Source of the DNA: Diplosphaera chodatii
Taxonomy: Eukaryota; Chlorophyta; Trebouxiophyceae; Prasiolales; Stichococcaceae
Direction: 5' to 3'
Length of the DNA stretch: 64,000 nt
Assembly (NCBI GenBank): GCA_032358165.1
Contig: JAALGY010000033.1
Coordinates: forward strand, 1,736,001 to 1,800,000
The stretch's first letter is position 1; each line of letters starts with the position of its first letter. The position numbers were made by a program, and so were the translations under genes. Below are positions 24,301 through 35,200 of this stretch, in pieces. Below the pieces are notes generated by a model. The model ran no database searches. It was not told the DNA's origin and was given only the letters and a program-made list of their open reading frames with translations.

Positions 24301-25479
24301 CGCGCGGCCTGCCGCCCGGCGTCGGCAGGGGCCAGGTGATGGTGGGCGCCTGCCCCCCCGGCACGTCCAGCCAGTCGAGGCCGCCCGCCAGCACGCTGTG
24401 AAGCGGTTCGCTGCCTGGAAGCGTGCCCAGCGGTGAGCCTTGCTGCTGCTGCTGCTCACATGGCTTAGCCGATGTGCTTGCGTCGCCATGCACAGGCGCT
24501 GCTGCAGCGGCATGCGCAGCGGCTGCAGCATGATCACTGCCCGCTTTCACCGGCGGTGAGAGCTCCGCCGCTGGCAGCTGTGCGGGCTGCTGGCTGCTGG
24601 AACCGCTCTCCTCCGCTGTGCCGCGGATTGCAGAGTCCATCCTGCGTGGCAGCAGACGAGGCAATGGCGCCAGCAATCGAGGCACAATGCTTGCGGTCGG
24701 GCCTGCTGTTTGATGCTCCGGGCCTCAGATGACAACCCGCCTGCGATATGCGTCGGAGGCCAGCGTGAAACTGAATTCTGCCAGAATTTGAAGCACGCAT
24801 AGTGACTTTAACGAGCGACTGCCGCGCGTGTAAGCAACGACTGGGAATCTGTTGCTTAAGATGGTGTAGCTCGCGTCTGGAACGGAGCGGCAAGGTGTCG
24901 GCGTGGTTGTTGGCAGGACGGCGTTTTCGCGGTCCAACGGCAGCACGGACAACGGCGCGACTGCGCGCATCCAACCCCCTCCCAGGAGCTCGCAAGGAGC
25001 CCCGCAGTGTCAGGACTGTGAGGATGAGCCATCAGATAGGCGGGCGGCGGCGGCAGTGGTGCACGTGTGTGGTGCCAAGTGCCAGGGGCTGTGGTACGAG
25101 GTGTCGGTGCAGCGAGGCGGCCGAAACTGGTTGGCCTGCGCTGCGCTCAGACATACAAACAGACTGCTCTCGGATGCCCAGGTGGGCGGCGCCCCAAAGC
25201 GGTCGCAGCGGCATGACAGCTGCCCAGTGTTACGGCAGCACAAGGTCAATCTTCCAGAGTAGCCGTCCGGGGCTCGCGGCTTCGCCAGACGGCTCACCTT
25301 TCAAAAGGAACACTACTGTCGCCGTCGCTCCGCTGTTCGTTGGCAGCACTCAAGTCTCCGCTGGACGCCATCCGGCGAGGTTGGACGGCCTCCTCTGCTT
25401 GCGGCTCAGCGGCCTGGCCCCACAGCGCCCGAGGAGACAGCCTTGGTGACGACGGCTCAGACGTCGCCGGCGACGGCAT
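18322..25479 (-). CDS. unidentified 1,785-residue protein: disordered Ser/Pro/Ala-rich N-terminus with NPF motifs, multi-pass membrane C-terminus
   Basis: Exons (minus): 25298-25479, 22801-24641, 22110-22636, 21712-21937, 19997-21548, 19466-19859, 19221-19334, 18944-19095, 18664-18817, 18322-18537. Every junction agrees in phase. The long exons are open for 1.84 and 1.55 kb. About 1,570 residues are low-complexity and look disordered. Five NPF tripeptides cluster at about residues 490-610 (four as PPNPFA/E, one as ANPFDADDDW). NPF is the ligand of EH domains in endocytic adaptors (established). A short Gln run precedes. The last 210 or so residues hold roughly five or six hydrophobic segments, such as VLAACAVGLINSLSLGMTG and ACSTVIMVLLAVAAPAA. 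The link of exon 1 across a 656-bp intron rests on phase and donor quality only; ATG 24640 is the alternative start. The intron at 22800 has a GC donor. No family recognised; the joins in the disordered part need transcript support. Confidence 0.7.
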
Positions 25480-25885
25480 ACTGCCCCTGCGTCACGCGGC
25501 AGGCTGCTCCCTGTCGCCTCACCACGCTACGTGCACAGCTGGCTGGCTCACTCATGTACCAGGGCAGAACATAGCTGATGGCGCCCTCAGCGGTGCCCTC
25601 ACGAACGTCTGACGGCAATCCACACTGCGTGTATGTGTCTGCTGCCCATGTTGCCTTGCGATCGACAAACTTGTCAAGTTGGCTGTCAGTGACTACCCCT
25701 GTTAAACCCTATGACAGCCAAAGGAGGCCAAAAGCGACAGGAGCACGGGGCAAAATTTTGGCTGGGAACCTGAGATAAATATCCAGCAACGGCAGCTGCC
25801 ACAGGAAGCTGGTTCCCATCTTCCGTTGGCGTTGTGTACTTGGAGGCAGCTGTGTGCCCAAGCTGCTGCACGCCGGACGCCAGCG
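25480..25885. promoter_or_regulatory. intergenic region upstream of the giant gene
   Basis: A 406-bp gap between the stop of the ABC ATPase gene and the start of the giant gene, both on the minus strand. It holds the 3' end of the first and the presumed promoter of the second. No distinct motif or RNA gene was seen. Confidence 0.35.
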
Positions 25886-27655
25886 TCACCGGAAGAATGC
25901 CATGTGTCTGGAGGCCGCTGAGAATGCGGCTGGTGCTGCAGCTTTGGGTGCAGCTTTCAGCTGCGCAGCCTTCCTCTCCTCCCGCGTGTCTCGCTCCGCA
26001 CGCAGCCAGCGCTCCACCACGTGCAGCAGCTTCTCCTCACCCTTCACCTCCGGGATGCCAGCGACTGGGCCGCCTGCGCTCAGAAGTCAGAGGTGCTTGA
26101 CTCAGCAGCTGGCGGCAACAGCGCCTGATGGTGATGCGCCATGCAGCGTAAGACGGTTACACACCAGGGTCTCATGCACCTTTGAGTACGTGACCACCCT
26201 CGAGGTACGCAAGGTGTGTGATCCAGGGCGCCAACCCGTCAAAAATCTGCATGACAGACCGCCAGGGTGTCAAGTCGCACCGCTCCAGATGTACTGTGTA
26301 GACACGGTGAAAGGTTCAAACTACCACCGAAGGAAGCTCCACCACTGGCTTGAGCTCCGACACTTGGTGACATGCTGGCGGGTTGCAGGTTGAGGGGCAT
26401 GCAGCGGATGTGCTTGTCACAGGAGTGAGGCTACATCTGATGGCCCTGCTCACATGGGTCGCGTAGATGATGGTGGCGCCCCGCTCCTCGCACTCCTGCC
26501 TGAAGAACTCCAGCAGGTCCAGCCTGCAGCACGGATGCAGAAGACACCACAACGTCAGTGCTTCGAAGACACAGGACAGTGTCACCTGACGCCTGCTCAG
26601 GGGTGCACCCGGCGAGGCATCACGAGCGCTGAGACACTGGGCATCACCTGCCCACAACGTCCATATCCACGGTGATCTCGTCCAGTAACAGTACCTGCAG
26701 CATGTCACACCAACGGTTTTCTTTGTGTCCACGCACGTCTTGTGACATGCTAGAGGCATGTTCCCACACTACGACAACAGCACCAACCTCGTACGGCCGC
26801 AACAAGCCTAGACATATCTGCACACGCCTCCGCTGCCCGTCTGACACCTTGTTCAATCGCCTACAGTGCACACTTCAGTTGTACGAGCATGATCACTATC
26901 TGTAGGAGGAGAGGCATCAGTATTGGAGGGGAAGATGAGTGCAGTGCATTGGAGCGCAGCCCACCAGCTGAGATCAATGTCCAGCATGTCAATCAGCATT
27001 TGGCGGCGTGCTGGATCCACACCCTCAACCCCTGATATCATTGTTTCTGCTGAGATGTCGCCCTGCGCATCACGGTGTGCGTTCACTGGAAATTACAATG
27101 TGAAGCTCCAGGTTGTCGGGCTGGGCACATGGGCCAATGCAGCTGAGCTGACTGCAGCATGGCCAAAGGCAGGGGCACGGGGTGCACATTGAAAGGCCGC
27201 CCGTGCACACCTGCAGGCTGAGGCTGCTTCCGGCGCACGCCACGCTGCGGCGCCACTGGTTGCCCAGGTACCCAAGCTCCCCGCTGGTGACGAGCATGAG
27301 ATCATAAAACGCCGGCCGCCCCAGTATCCGAACCGCATCCCGCCCGACCATGTGCTTGCCCGCTAGCACCTCCAACAGTGTCGTTTTGCCTGTTGGTGAG
27401 GGATGGGCAACATCAAACGCTGCAAGTAGCTACACAGCCCAGCTTCACGATACCGGGCGCGCAGCATCTGAACGCTGTAGTTCTGTACCGCAGGCTGTGC
27501 GGCGCACCTGCGCCATTTGCCCCCACTAGCAGGCACCTCGCACCGCGTGGCAGCTGCAAAGTCACGTTCTCAACCACTTTTGGAGAGTCTGGGTAAGAGA
27601 AGCTCAGCGATGAGATGGACACGGCAGGTTCTGGCTCTGCTGCGGCTGCAACCAT
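25886..27655 (-). CDS. soluble ABC ATPase, CAF16/ABCI19-21 type
   Basis: Stand-alone ATP-binding cassette protein of the group that includes yeast CAF16 (a CCR4-NOT partner) and plant ABCI19-21. Exons (minus): 27508-27655, 27211-27389, 26965-27062, 26788-26860, 26648-26694, 26454-26523, 26180-26246, 25886-26073; phases agree, 289 residues. Walker A is [17 protein letters not shown]. The signature is [11 protein letters not shown] rather than LSGGQ, as in this subgroup. Walker B is [16 protein letters not shown]. The H-loop is in IIYATH. Then come [18 protein letters not shown] and a charged Ala-rich tail of about 50 residues. No membrane helices are seen, so it is cytosolic or nuclear rather than a transporter (inference). 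The start is the ATG at 27655. Confidence 0.92.
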
Positions 27656-28214
27656 GGTGCAGTGCGGCACACCAACGCTTTCGGCTACTGACGATCAGGT
27701 GTGCACGACCGGTGCCAGTGCAATGCAATGCCCAGACGAGCTATCAGGCTGTCAGTGTGCGATTTGTTGTGACATCCGGAAGACTCGCAGCGCGCAGCGC
27801 CCCAGGCGAAGCAGTACTTCAACGGACACACTTGCTGCGTGGCTGAAGCTGCCTACTGCATGCCATGGTGGACCTTTCCTTTCGCGGCTGCCTTTTCGCT
27901 AAAGGAAGTCGATGTGCCTTTTGCTCAGGACCAAGCACCGTTCCCGTGCTGAGCACGCTGCGCTCCGATGCAACACATTTGGGCTTTCTCCCACATAAGC
28001 ACGATTGTGACGCGCTCAGTTCTCCATACATCTAGAGAAACGTCCTGACACTATCATGCCGACGGCTGTCTCGTGGCCTCAGCTGTTGTTAGCATGAGGT
28101 GATCTGTGCAGCGGTGCATGTAGTTCGGTGTGAAGGCAGCTCAGCAGGGGATTGTTGCCATCCAAAAAAGCCGAGAGATCTTCAATCCAAGGCCTTCGCA
28201 GCTGGTGGCACAGC
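27656..28214. promoter_or_regulatory. divergent intergenic region between the ABC ATPase and the first dsRBD gene
   Basis: A 559-bp gap between divergent starts. A short plus-strand frame reaching the dsRBD start is open from about 28152 but has no ATG before 28215. An upstream exon spliced at 28220 (after gcatgcag) is possible. Nothing else was recognised. Confidence 0.3.
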
Positions 28215-29509
28215 ATGCAGGCGTTCTTCGGTGCCCCGACAGTCGGGAGATCGCCGAAGTCGGCACTCCTCGAGGTAGCAAGCCTGCTTCACATGCAATG
28301 CAAAGCCACACCCTGCATGACGTCGATCATTTTCATTTTGTCGCTCACAAATTAAGGGTAGTGCCAACAGTATCCTGAAGTCCTGTCCTGCTCTCGCAGA
28401 CTCTCCAGGCGCAATAGTATTGATTGTGCCAAGAACAAGCATCCTGAGTATTAACACATGCGTCAACATGTCTGCCGTGATCATGTGCTGCTCTGCCTTA
28501 CCTGGAGTCGCTGCACTGGGTTGTTACAGGCACGTGGCGTGATTCCCCAGTTTGACGTCCACCAGAAGCCACAGACACAAGCCCATGTGCCCACGTTCGT
28601 GTGCCGCGTGATCATCCCGCCGCTATGGCCAGGCCCGAGTGGAACGCAAGACCAGACTGTCTTCACAGCTGAAGCAAGCACCAAGAAGCTGGCAGAGCAA
28701 GCTGCGTCAGAGCAGGCACTCGCATATCTTCGCAGCCACGGACTGATTTTGCCACCCTTTGTCAGCACAACAACGCCTGCAGGCAGCCAGCAGCAGCTTA
28801 CTCTGCCAACGCAGCCGCACTCACAGCAAGCGCCTCCCGGCCTTCGCCGCCTGCCGGAGGTTGGTGCTATGGCTGACTGCTTAGCGCAGTACGCGCTACC
28901 ACACTGCATCCCACTGTGAGTCAGCATTGTGCAGAAAGGATGCCAACGCCTGTAACTTGACTGCAGTGCTGTGTCTCATCAGGCAGCTGCATCCGCGAAT
29001 GCTGTGCATGCTGCCACCTCGCTGGCACCGGACATTAGACCGCCGACTGCTGGCGCCGCAGCTGCTGGCACTGCAGCGCATGAGCCTCTGCAACAGCCCG
29101 GCGACGCTGTCGACCCAGCGGTAGCACCAGCGGCGGCTCAGTCCTCAGCGCTGAATGGCGGACAACGTGACGCACCCAAGGGGCTTGATAAGCTGAAGCC
29201 AGAGGAAATCAAGCAGCTGCTGGTCGAGGTGCGAGCGCAATATGCACAGCTTCCTGCTGGTCACCATCTGATGCAGCTCCCATCTGACGTGTGTCCTCTA
29301 CTAGAGGCGCAGCAGCGCATCCACTTTTTGGAGACGCAACTCGGCAATTACAGCAACTGGCACAGGTGCAGGGTTTTAGCCTCTCATACGCATTGCGTTC
29401 CATTGCTGATGCTACCTTTGAGCTGTCGTGCGAAGAAGAGCCAAGGTTGAACGGTTGTGGTTTCCATCGCAGACGGATGCGGGAGCTGGCGTTAGAGGAG
29501 ATTGCATGA
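28215..29509 (+). CDS. small double-stranded-RNA-binding protein, copy 1
   Basis: Exons: 28215-28274, 28400-28408, 28530-28859, 28983-29228, 29307-29365, 29473-29509; in phase, 246 residues. Residues about 16-90 form a dsRNA-binding domain: PKSALLE, then TLQ from a 9-nt microexon, then ARGVIPQFDV, TFVCRVII and the second helix EASTKKLAEQAASEQALAYL. The usual KKXAK of that helix reads KKLAE, which may weaken RNA binding (inference). A Gln/Pro/Ala-rich linker follows, then LDKLKPEEIKQLL and AQQRIHFLETQLGNY, probably a short helical or coiled segment, ending RRMRELALEEIA. The microexon is flanked by cag and by a GC donor. Such proteins act as Dicer partners or RNA editors' cofactors in other eukaryotes; which applies here is unknown. 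Confidence 0.82.
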
Positions 29510-30317
29510 ACGTATATCATGCATCCAACGGCGGGGCATGATGCATGGTCATCCCGTGCTCTGAAGACCTGCTGTGACACTCAAGGCAGCAGATATAATG
29601 TGCATGTCAACATCATGTTCTTTGTCGTGTTGTTCGAGAGCATGTCGCAGAGTTATATCACAGCCAAAAGCAACTTGCACAATGGCGAGGACTTGAGAGG
29701 TGGATGCATGAAATAGCATGTTGGCAATCAGGTCATCGTGGGGGTTGCAACCTGCGATGTACAAGCCGCGTTTCTGTACGCAGTTCTCCCGCATTTGTTT
29801 GCTATTGTGCATGTTCAGGGCGAAACCTATCATCTCATGAAGCGGGCATACGCCGTCGGTGGCGCTTTTGCTCGTCCTCATTTGAGCACTTACATGCGCT
29901 TCACATCTTTGTACAAGCCAGCTGGTCCAGTAGTGCAGCCATACTGAGACCAGCAAGGCACATACCGTGCAGGACAGTCTCACATGCTTGTGTTTGGATC
30001 CTGGATCGGCAGTTGCGCGGCATAGGGTCACGTGTGTAATAAGCATGAGGTTGTCCAAAAGGGGTTTGATAGGGCGATCGGGCGCCTTTGCTAGCGTGCT
30101 GAGCCATGCTGCGCTCTGGTACATCCCACATGTGAGTTCCGTGACGTGCACAGGTTCCGTGTGTCGCAGTCAGTGTCTGTTCTGCTCACTACGGCTTCAG
30201 GAACGGCCGGTTGTCCCCTCAGCTGGCCTTGCGGTGACGCAGTGCGCATCGATGTGCGGGACTGAGCAACGCGTGTGAAGACATGATGCAAGTATGTCAG
30301 CCAGAATTTGCTTGCAC
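29510..30317. other. spacer between the dsRBD copies
   Basis: About 800 bp with the 3' flank of copy 1 and the presumed promoter of copy 2. Open frames exist on both strands (a minus frame at 29549-30151 is the longest) but none has family resemblance. Nothing firm was seen. Confidence 0.4.
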
Positions 30318-31655
30318 ATGCTACCAGCGTGCGAACTGGGCATCAAACCGAAGCCTCAACGCAAGACGGATTTCGTCCTCAGCGGCCCAAAGGTTGTGAG
30401 GACGCCAAAGACATCGCTGCTTGAGGTAGCAAGGCCGTTTGCACGATCGGGGACTGTGCCTTGATCACATCATCCTGCTTTGTTAGATCACCGTCCTGCT
30501 TACTGGACAACGTCCTGATTGCTGGTGTTCGCTTTCGCAGTTCTTCAAGGTGAGAGTGACTGCTACGGCAACTGCGATCATGTGTGAGCAACCACTCAAT
30601 GTCCCTGAAAGTGACGACGTCTGCATCTGCCTGCACACCAAACGTTTTGGAGGCGATTGGTATGATTTGCTGCAGCTTCGCAAGAGTACCCCGCAATTTG
30701 ACGTTCAGCACAAGCCGAAGCCACCCACACTCGACCATTCGCCAACATTCACCTGCCAGCTGACGATCGCCCAGCTGCCACCAGGCCCAGATGGCAAGGA
30801 ATCAACAACCGGCTTCGCAGCTGAGGCAAGCACCAAGAAGGCAGCCGAGCAATATGCAGCAGAGGCGGCACTTGACCACATCCTTAGCCGCGGCTTCCCT
30901 GTGCCGCCCTTCACCAGTGCAGCGCCACCTGCAGGCAGCCAGCAGCAGCTGCCTCTGTCAACGCAGCCGCAATCACAGCCAGCGCCACGCGGCCTCCGCA
31001 GCATGCTGCAGGTGCGCATAATGCTCCGGTTGAAGAGTACTTGGCACCATCAAGGGCCAGCGCTCGGCAGCATGGTGATATGGACCCAGGTGAGCGCCTG
31101 CTGCAAGTTCCTTGCAGGTGACGACACCTGCAGCTGCTGCTATATCGCAGCCAGAGGGCCTGGATCTGCCTGCTCGCGCCGCTGCGGTCGCTTGCACTGC
31201 ACCACCTGACCCTCGGCGTTAGCCTGGCAATGTTGTCAGTGCGGCAGCAGCATCACCACCGGCACAGTCTGCAGCACCCGACACCAAAGAGCTGGCTGCC
31301 AAGCTTGACAAGTTGCAGCCAGAGGACATCAAGCAGCTGCTGATCCAGGTGCAAACTGCAGGGAGTGTGATGTGATGTTGGCGTCTGCCTGCAACCGGTG
31401 CTCAGTGTATACGATTGCGTGAACATGTTGCCGCTCTTAGCATGCAGGCACAGCAGCGCATTGTTTTGCTGGAATCGCAGCTCGGCAGATACGTGGATTG
31501 GCACAGGTGCGCAACCGCTGGCGTAGATCATGCGCAGCCGCTTCAATACAGGTATGTGCGGCGCGGCAATCTTGTGCCTAGAGGCATCATCACTCACACG
31601 CTTCCAATTCACACGCAGGCGGATGCGGGAGCTGGCTCTGCAGGATGTCGAATGA
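30318..31655 (+). CDS. small double-stranded-RNA-binding protein, copy 2
   Basis: Exons: 30318-30425, 30541-30549 (9-nt microexon coding FFK), 30676-31011, 31223-31348, 31448-31506, 31619-31655; in phase, 224 residues. The N-terminus is longer and more basic than copy 1 (GIKPKPQRKTDF). The domain reads PKTSLLEFFKLRKSTPQFDV, TFTCQLTI and EASTKKAAEQYAAEAALDHIL. The end has LDKLQPEDIKQLL, AQQRIVLLESQLGRY and RRMRELALQDVE. Oddity: the homologue of copy 1's exon 4 would begin near 31120 but meets an in-frame TAG at 31220-31222. The model uses that same TAG as the splice acceptor, which keeps the frame but shortens the linker. Otherwise copy 2 is truncated. Confidence 0.72.
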
Positions 31656-32271
31656 TGGCTGCAGGCCAGCAGCAGAGGTTTTGTCCTTTGGGGAGCGCAG
31701 ACGAGCACACAAAGCACATGCAGGCGGGAAAGCACGGTAACAGTCGGGAAATCATTGTGTGAAACGGTTTCCGTTGAAACCGTTCGACTCTGGCACGACT
31801 GAGCAATGAGTGGATGTAGGAAGCAGGCTTCGCAAATTAGGTCATTGGGGGGTTGCAGGCTTGCAGCCTGGCTGCTGCAATGTTGCAAAGAACTGGCGTG
31901 ACCACTCATGCACCAGTGATGAGCATGCATGAGCCCTGACGACTGGCAGTATCGGGCGTCCAGCATCTCAAGTCCTTCTTGGTCGCTGCGACCACGTGCC
32001 TGACTCTGTACCAGCCTATTGGTTCCGTCCAGCTGCGCGCAGACGAAGCAGAACCTAGCACGTTCACAATCTGAAACAAAGTAGGCATCGCATTGCTTGC
32101 ACGCCTGGCTAGAAGTTTGCGCCAGGCACGGAAGCACACGGCAGACTTCGTGGATCCTGCTGAATGACATAGCTGCACACACCATGACATGCGGCTGCAG
32201 CCTAAAGACGGAGCACCTGAAGTGCTACTGCTGCTGAGAAGTCCGCCGCTGTTGGACCAGGACACCCCTGG
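31656..32271. other. intergenic region before the FUSC-like gene
   Basis: 616 bp holding the 3' flank of dsRBD copy 2 (homologous to that of copy 1 up to about 31880) and the presumed promoter of the next gene. A 310-codon minus-strand frame crosses it but is antisense to coding exons. No further gene is supported. Confidence 0.4.
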
Positions 32272-35200
32272 ATGTATGCAAAGCATGATGCGGGGTGGAT
32301 GCGACGGAGAAGAAAAGTGCCAGATGTCATCAGGCGCGGGCTCCGGTTGTCCATCGGGCTCGCGATCTGCAACAGTATCGGCTTCCTGCTGGCCGACAGC
32401 GTAGAAGGTGCTGATGTCGCATTTGCTTGCATGCCGATGCCGCATGCACTTGACGGTCCAAGTTGCAAAAGCTGACGCTGCTTTGCTGTCAATATTACAG
32501 CTGGCTGGCAAATGACATTGATGTCATTGCTGCCTTTGCAGACCTGGGCCCGCCAAAGCTTGCAAACAACATCGTGCAGGTGCCCAATATCAAACATGTC
32601 AGCCATGTTCGTTGATTACTGACGCTTGGTTGCTCGCATGCGGCCTGAGGCCTTTTGCTGAATACGTGCTGTTGCACACTGGCTGCAGGGCGCAAAATGG
32701 GTAGGCAGACCAATGGACACTTGTTGTCTGCGACAACAACAAGTGGCCAGATGGGTACCACTGCATATAGGTATACCTATCGACCGGCAATGTTGATGTC
32801 TTGCAGGCGTCGATCACATGCATTGTCGTCAGCGCACCCGTCACCGGAAAGGTTGCGCAGGTGTCCTTTGAGCGCACACTTGGCACAATCACGGGCGGGT
32901 TCCTAGGTGAGCATGTGCCTTGTCTGATGGTTTACCTAGCGTTGCAGAGATGGACAGACCCGCAAGCCAAACAAAGTCATCTGTCCATGCTGGGCATTGC
33001 AAATCGAAACTTCCAACTGCGCAGGATTTCTTGCCTATGTGGTCGGTCATGAGATACCTACCATCCAGGACGAGGTGGGCCACTGCTGGATAGGCGTGTG
33101 TTGCAGCTTTCGCCGCATCTGCCTCCTCATCATGTCGCAACTATGCTGTGCGCCGTCGTGTCCTGCAGGTGTTCTTGGTAGCCGCAGCTTCGGTTGTGGG
33201 TTTCATCAGCGTGCTCGTCGGCCGCTGGCTGCAGCTCGACTACTCTGCCAAGCTATATGTAATGACCTTCGTCCTGGTTGTCATGGCGGCCGAGCACTCT
33301 TCAGGTGCCCGCCTGCAGAGTGACGCAGTTGCTTGGCTTGCGGACAGCGGCAACGCTGGGACACCATTTATTGCACGAGCATGTGTCTGCAACAGACACA
33401 CGGAGCCATCTTCTAATGGCAAATAAACCCTGCATTGCAGAGGCAGCCATTGTGGCAGCGACGCGCATCTCCGGCATCTGCTTTGGCGTGATCTGCAGCG
33501 TGACCCTGAGCGTGCTCATCTTCCCCAAGTCCGCCAACTGCGAGGCGGTGGACAGCATGGCGCACGCGCTGCTGGACCTGTCCGCGTTCCACGCCCTCGC
33601 CTGGACCGGCGGCCGCTCCGAGGCGCTGCCAGGTGGGCGCCCGCCGCACGGTGTCGCACCGTGCACACGTGCACAACCCGGATCCGTGTTGGACAGTAGT
33701 CAGACAGCCAGTGCTGCGGCTTTGCAAGCTGGTCTCGAGGGGAGTCAGCATTCTGCAGCACTGCGGTAGCGGCTCAAGCAGCTCACAGAGCTGGCGTTGT
33801 ATTCCACCTTGTATTTCAAAGTTCACAAAGGCCTACCAGGCCGGCAACATCTGCGGGTGAGCTGATCTCTTCCGCCGATCTCTTCCGCACACCAAAAGTG
33901 GATGTGGCAATTCCCAGGGCTGAATGGCAGTGCGTCGCCCGTCAAGCGGAAGCGGAAGAAGACAGATGCGTATGTGCACATTGGCACCAACGAGGAGTAC
34001 GCCGGCGGCATGAGCGACAAGGACCGCCGGGAGCTCGAATGCGAGAAGGTGCGTGCTCTCCAATTCTCGAGACCAAGACAACCAAATGGGTGCTGCTGTC
34101 AGATGCAGATTGAGTTTGCCAAGGGGTGCGAGAATGGGGTCTCATGCGGCATGATCTCACCCTGACGGCAGCTGCACAGGCTTGATATTATGGCCATGCA
34201 GGTGCTGATGGACGTGTACAGCAAGCTGGGCGCATGCGAGGGCTTTCTGAAGGACGCGGCGTCGGAGGTGTACTGCACCACCATCCGCGGCCGCTGGTGC
34301 TTCCTGCCGGGCATCATGTGGCTGACGCTTGGGAGGTGGCGCCTGCCACAGGATGTGCGCCCCCCGCTGTCTCGGCCCCCACCCCTGCTGTCCCTGGCTG
34401 CAATGCTCTGCGCTCATGCCCTGACCACAGACTTTCAGAGCACCGGATCCGGGCGCCTCTCACTCCTCAGCCACCGGGTGATCGCAGGAGATGCTGGAGG
34501 TGGGATCGGCAATCAGGAAGGTCGCAAGGGTGCTGTGGTCCATGCACACGCTGTTCCAGGAGGTGCGCATACGAGTTGACATCTTAGCCTGGCCGATAGG
34601 CTCCTGCACACACCGAAGTGACATGGTCGACTTGCACCATGCTAGTTGACGTACAATGAACTCTCGTGTCACAGGGCTTTGATGAGCCAGCCATGCAGCA
34701 GCTGCTGCAGCAGTACCCACCAGATTTGATGCATCAGCTGCGGCAGACCTCCTACGCTGCTATACAGGTGCAGAAAGGCCACTAAATTGTCGCCTGCATT
34801 GCGCAGCAGATCAGCTACTCGGTGGCTCACAGAGCTGACAGCTGGACTTGTACGTGCAGGCTATGCTGGCAGCGTTCCCCGACGCGTCATCAGTGGACAG
34901 TGAGCAGCTGCACCGCTTTGTTCAAGGGTATCAGGTGGGGCATGTGGCAGGGGTGCTGCACGTGAGAGCCTTGCACAGTTCTTAAGCTTATGAACAGCGC
35001 TCACAACTGCAGTGCCATGCCATCTGCAGGTGCTCATCAAGACAGCCGACTGGCACCGGCGGCGGATGGCGCGGGCTGTGCGCGCCGGGCTGTCCAGGAC
35101 GCCGCCCCCCTCGCACAGGCCCTCCGACAGCGGCGACATGAATGGCAGCACAGCAAATGGAGTGCCATGGGGCACCCCCGAGTCAGGTGTGTGCCTTTGC

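Larger units (their letters stand above)
28215..31900 (+). repeat. tandem gene duplication of the dsRBD gene (unit about 2.1 kb)
   Basis: The two dsRBD genes share exon order, the microexon, intron phases and the C-terminal exons. Homology continues past the coding region: 29690-29780 and 31800-31880 both read TGGATG, then GCAA, AGGTCAT and GGGGTTGCA in the same order. This indicates that the copied unit included the 3' flank. The copies have diverged to roughly half identity in protein (estimated by eye), so the event is not recent. Confidence 0.75.

Noticed and set aside
29738..29947. Sequence like CDVQAAFL and HLMKRAY resembling a copia reverse transcriptase
   Set aside because: Only two loose matches, no catalytic motif, and the start of the stretch aligns with the non-coding 3' flank of dsRBD copy 2.
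31253..32185. Minus-strand frame of 310 codons
   Set aside because: Antisense to the last exons of dsRBD copy 2. The protein is cysteine-rich and irregular, without any family motif.
33820..33857. Possible extra exon in the FUSC-like gene (TTCACAAAGG onwards)
   Set aside because: Including it breaks phase with the next exon. Joining 33632 directly to 33918 keeps frame and reads cleanly.
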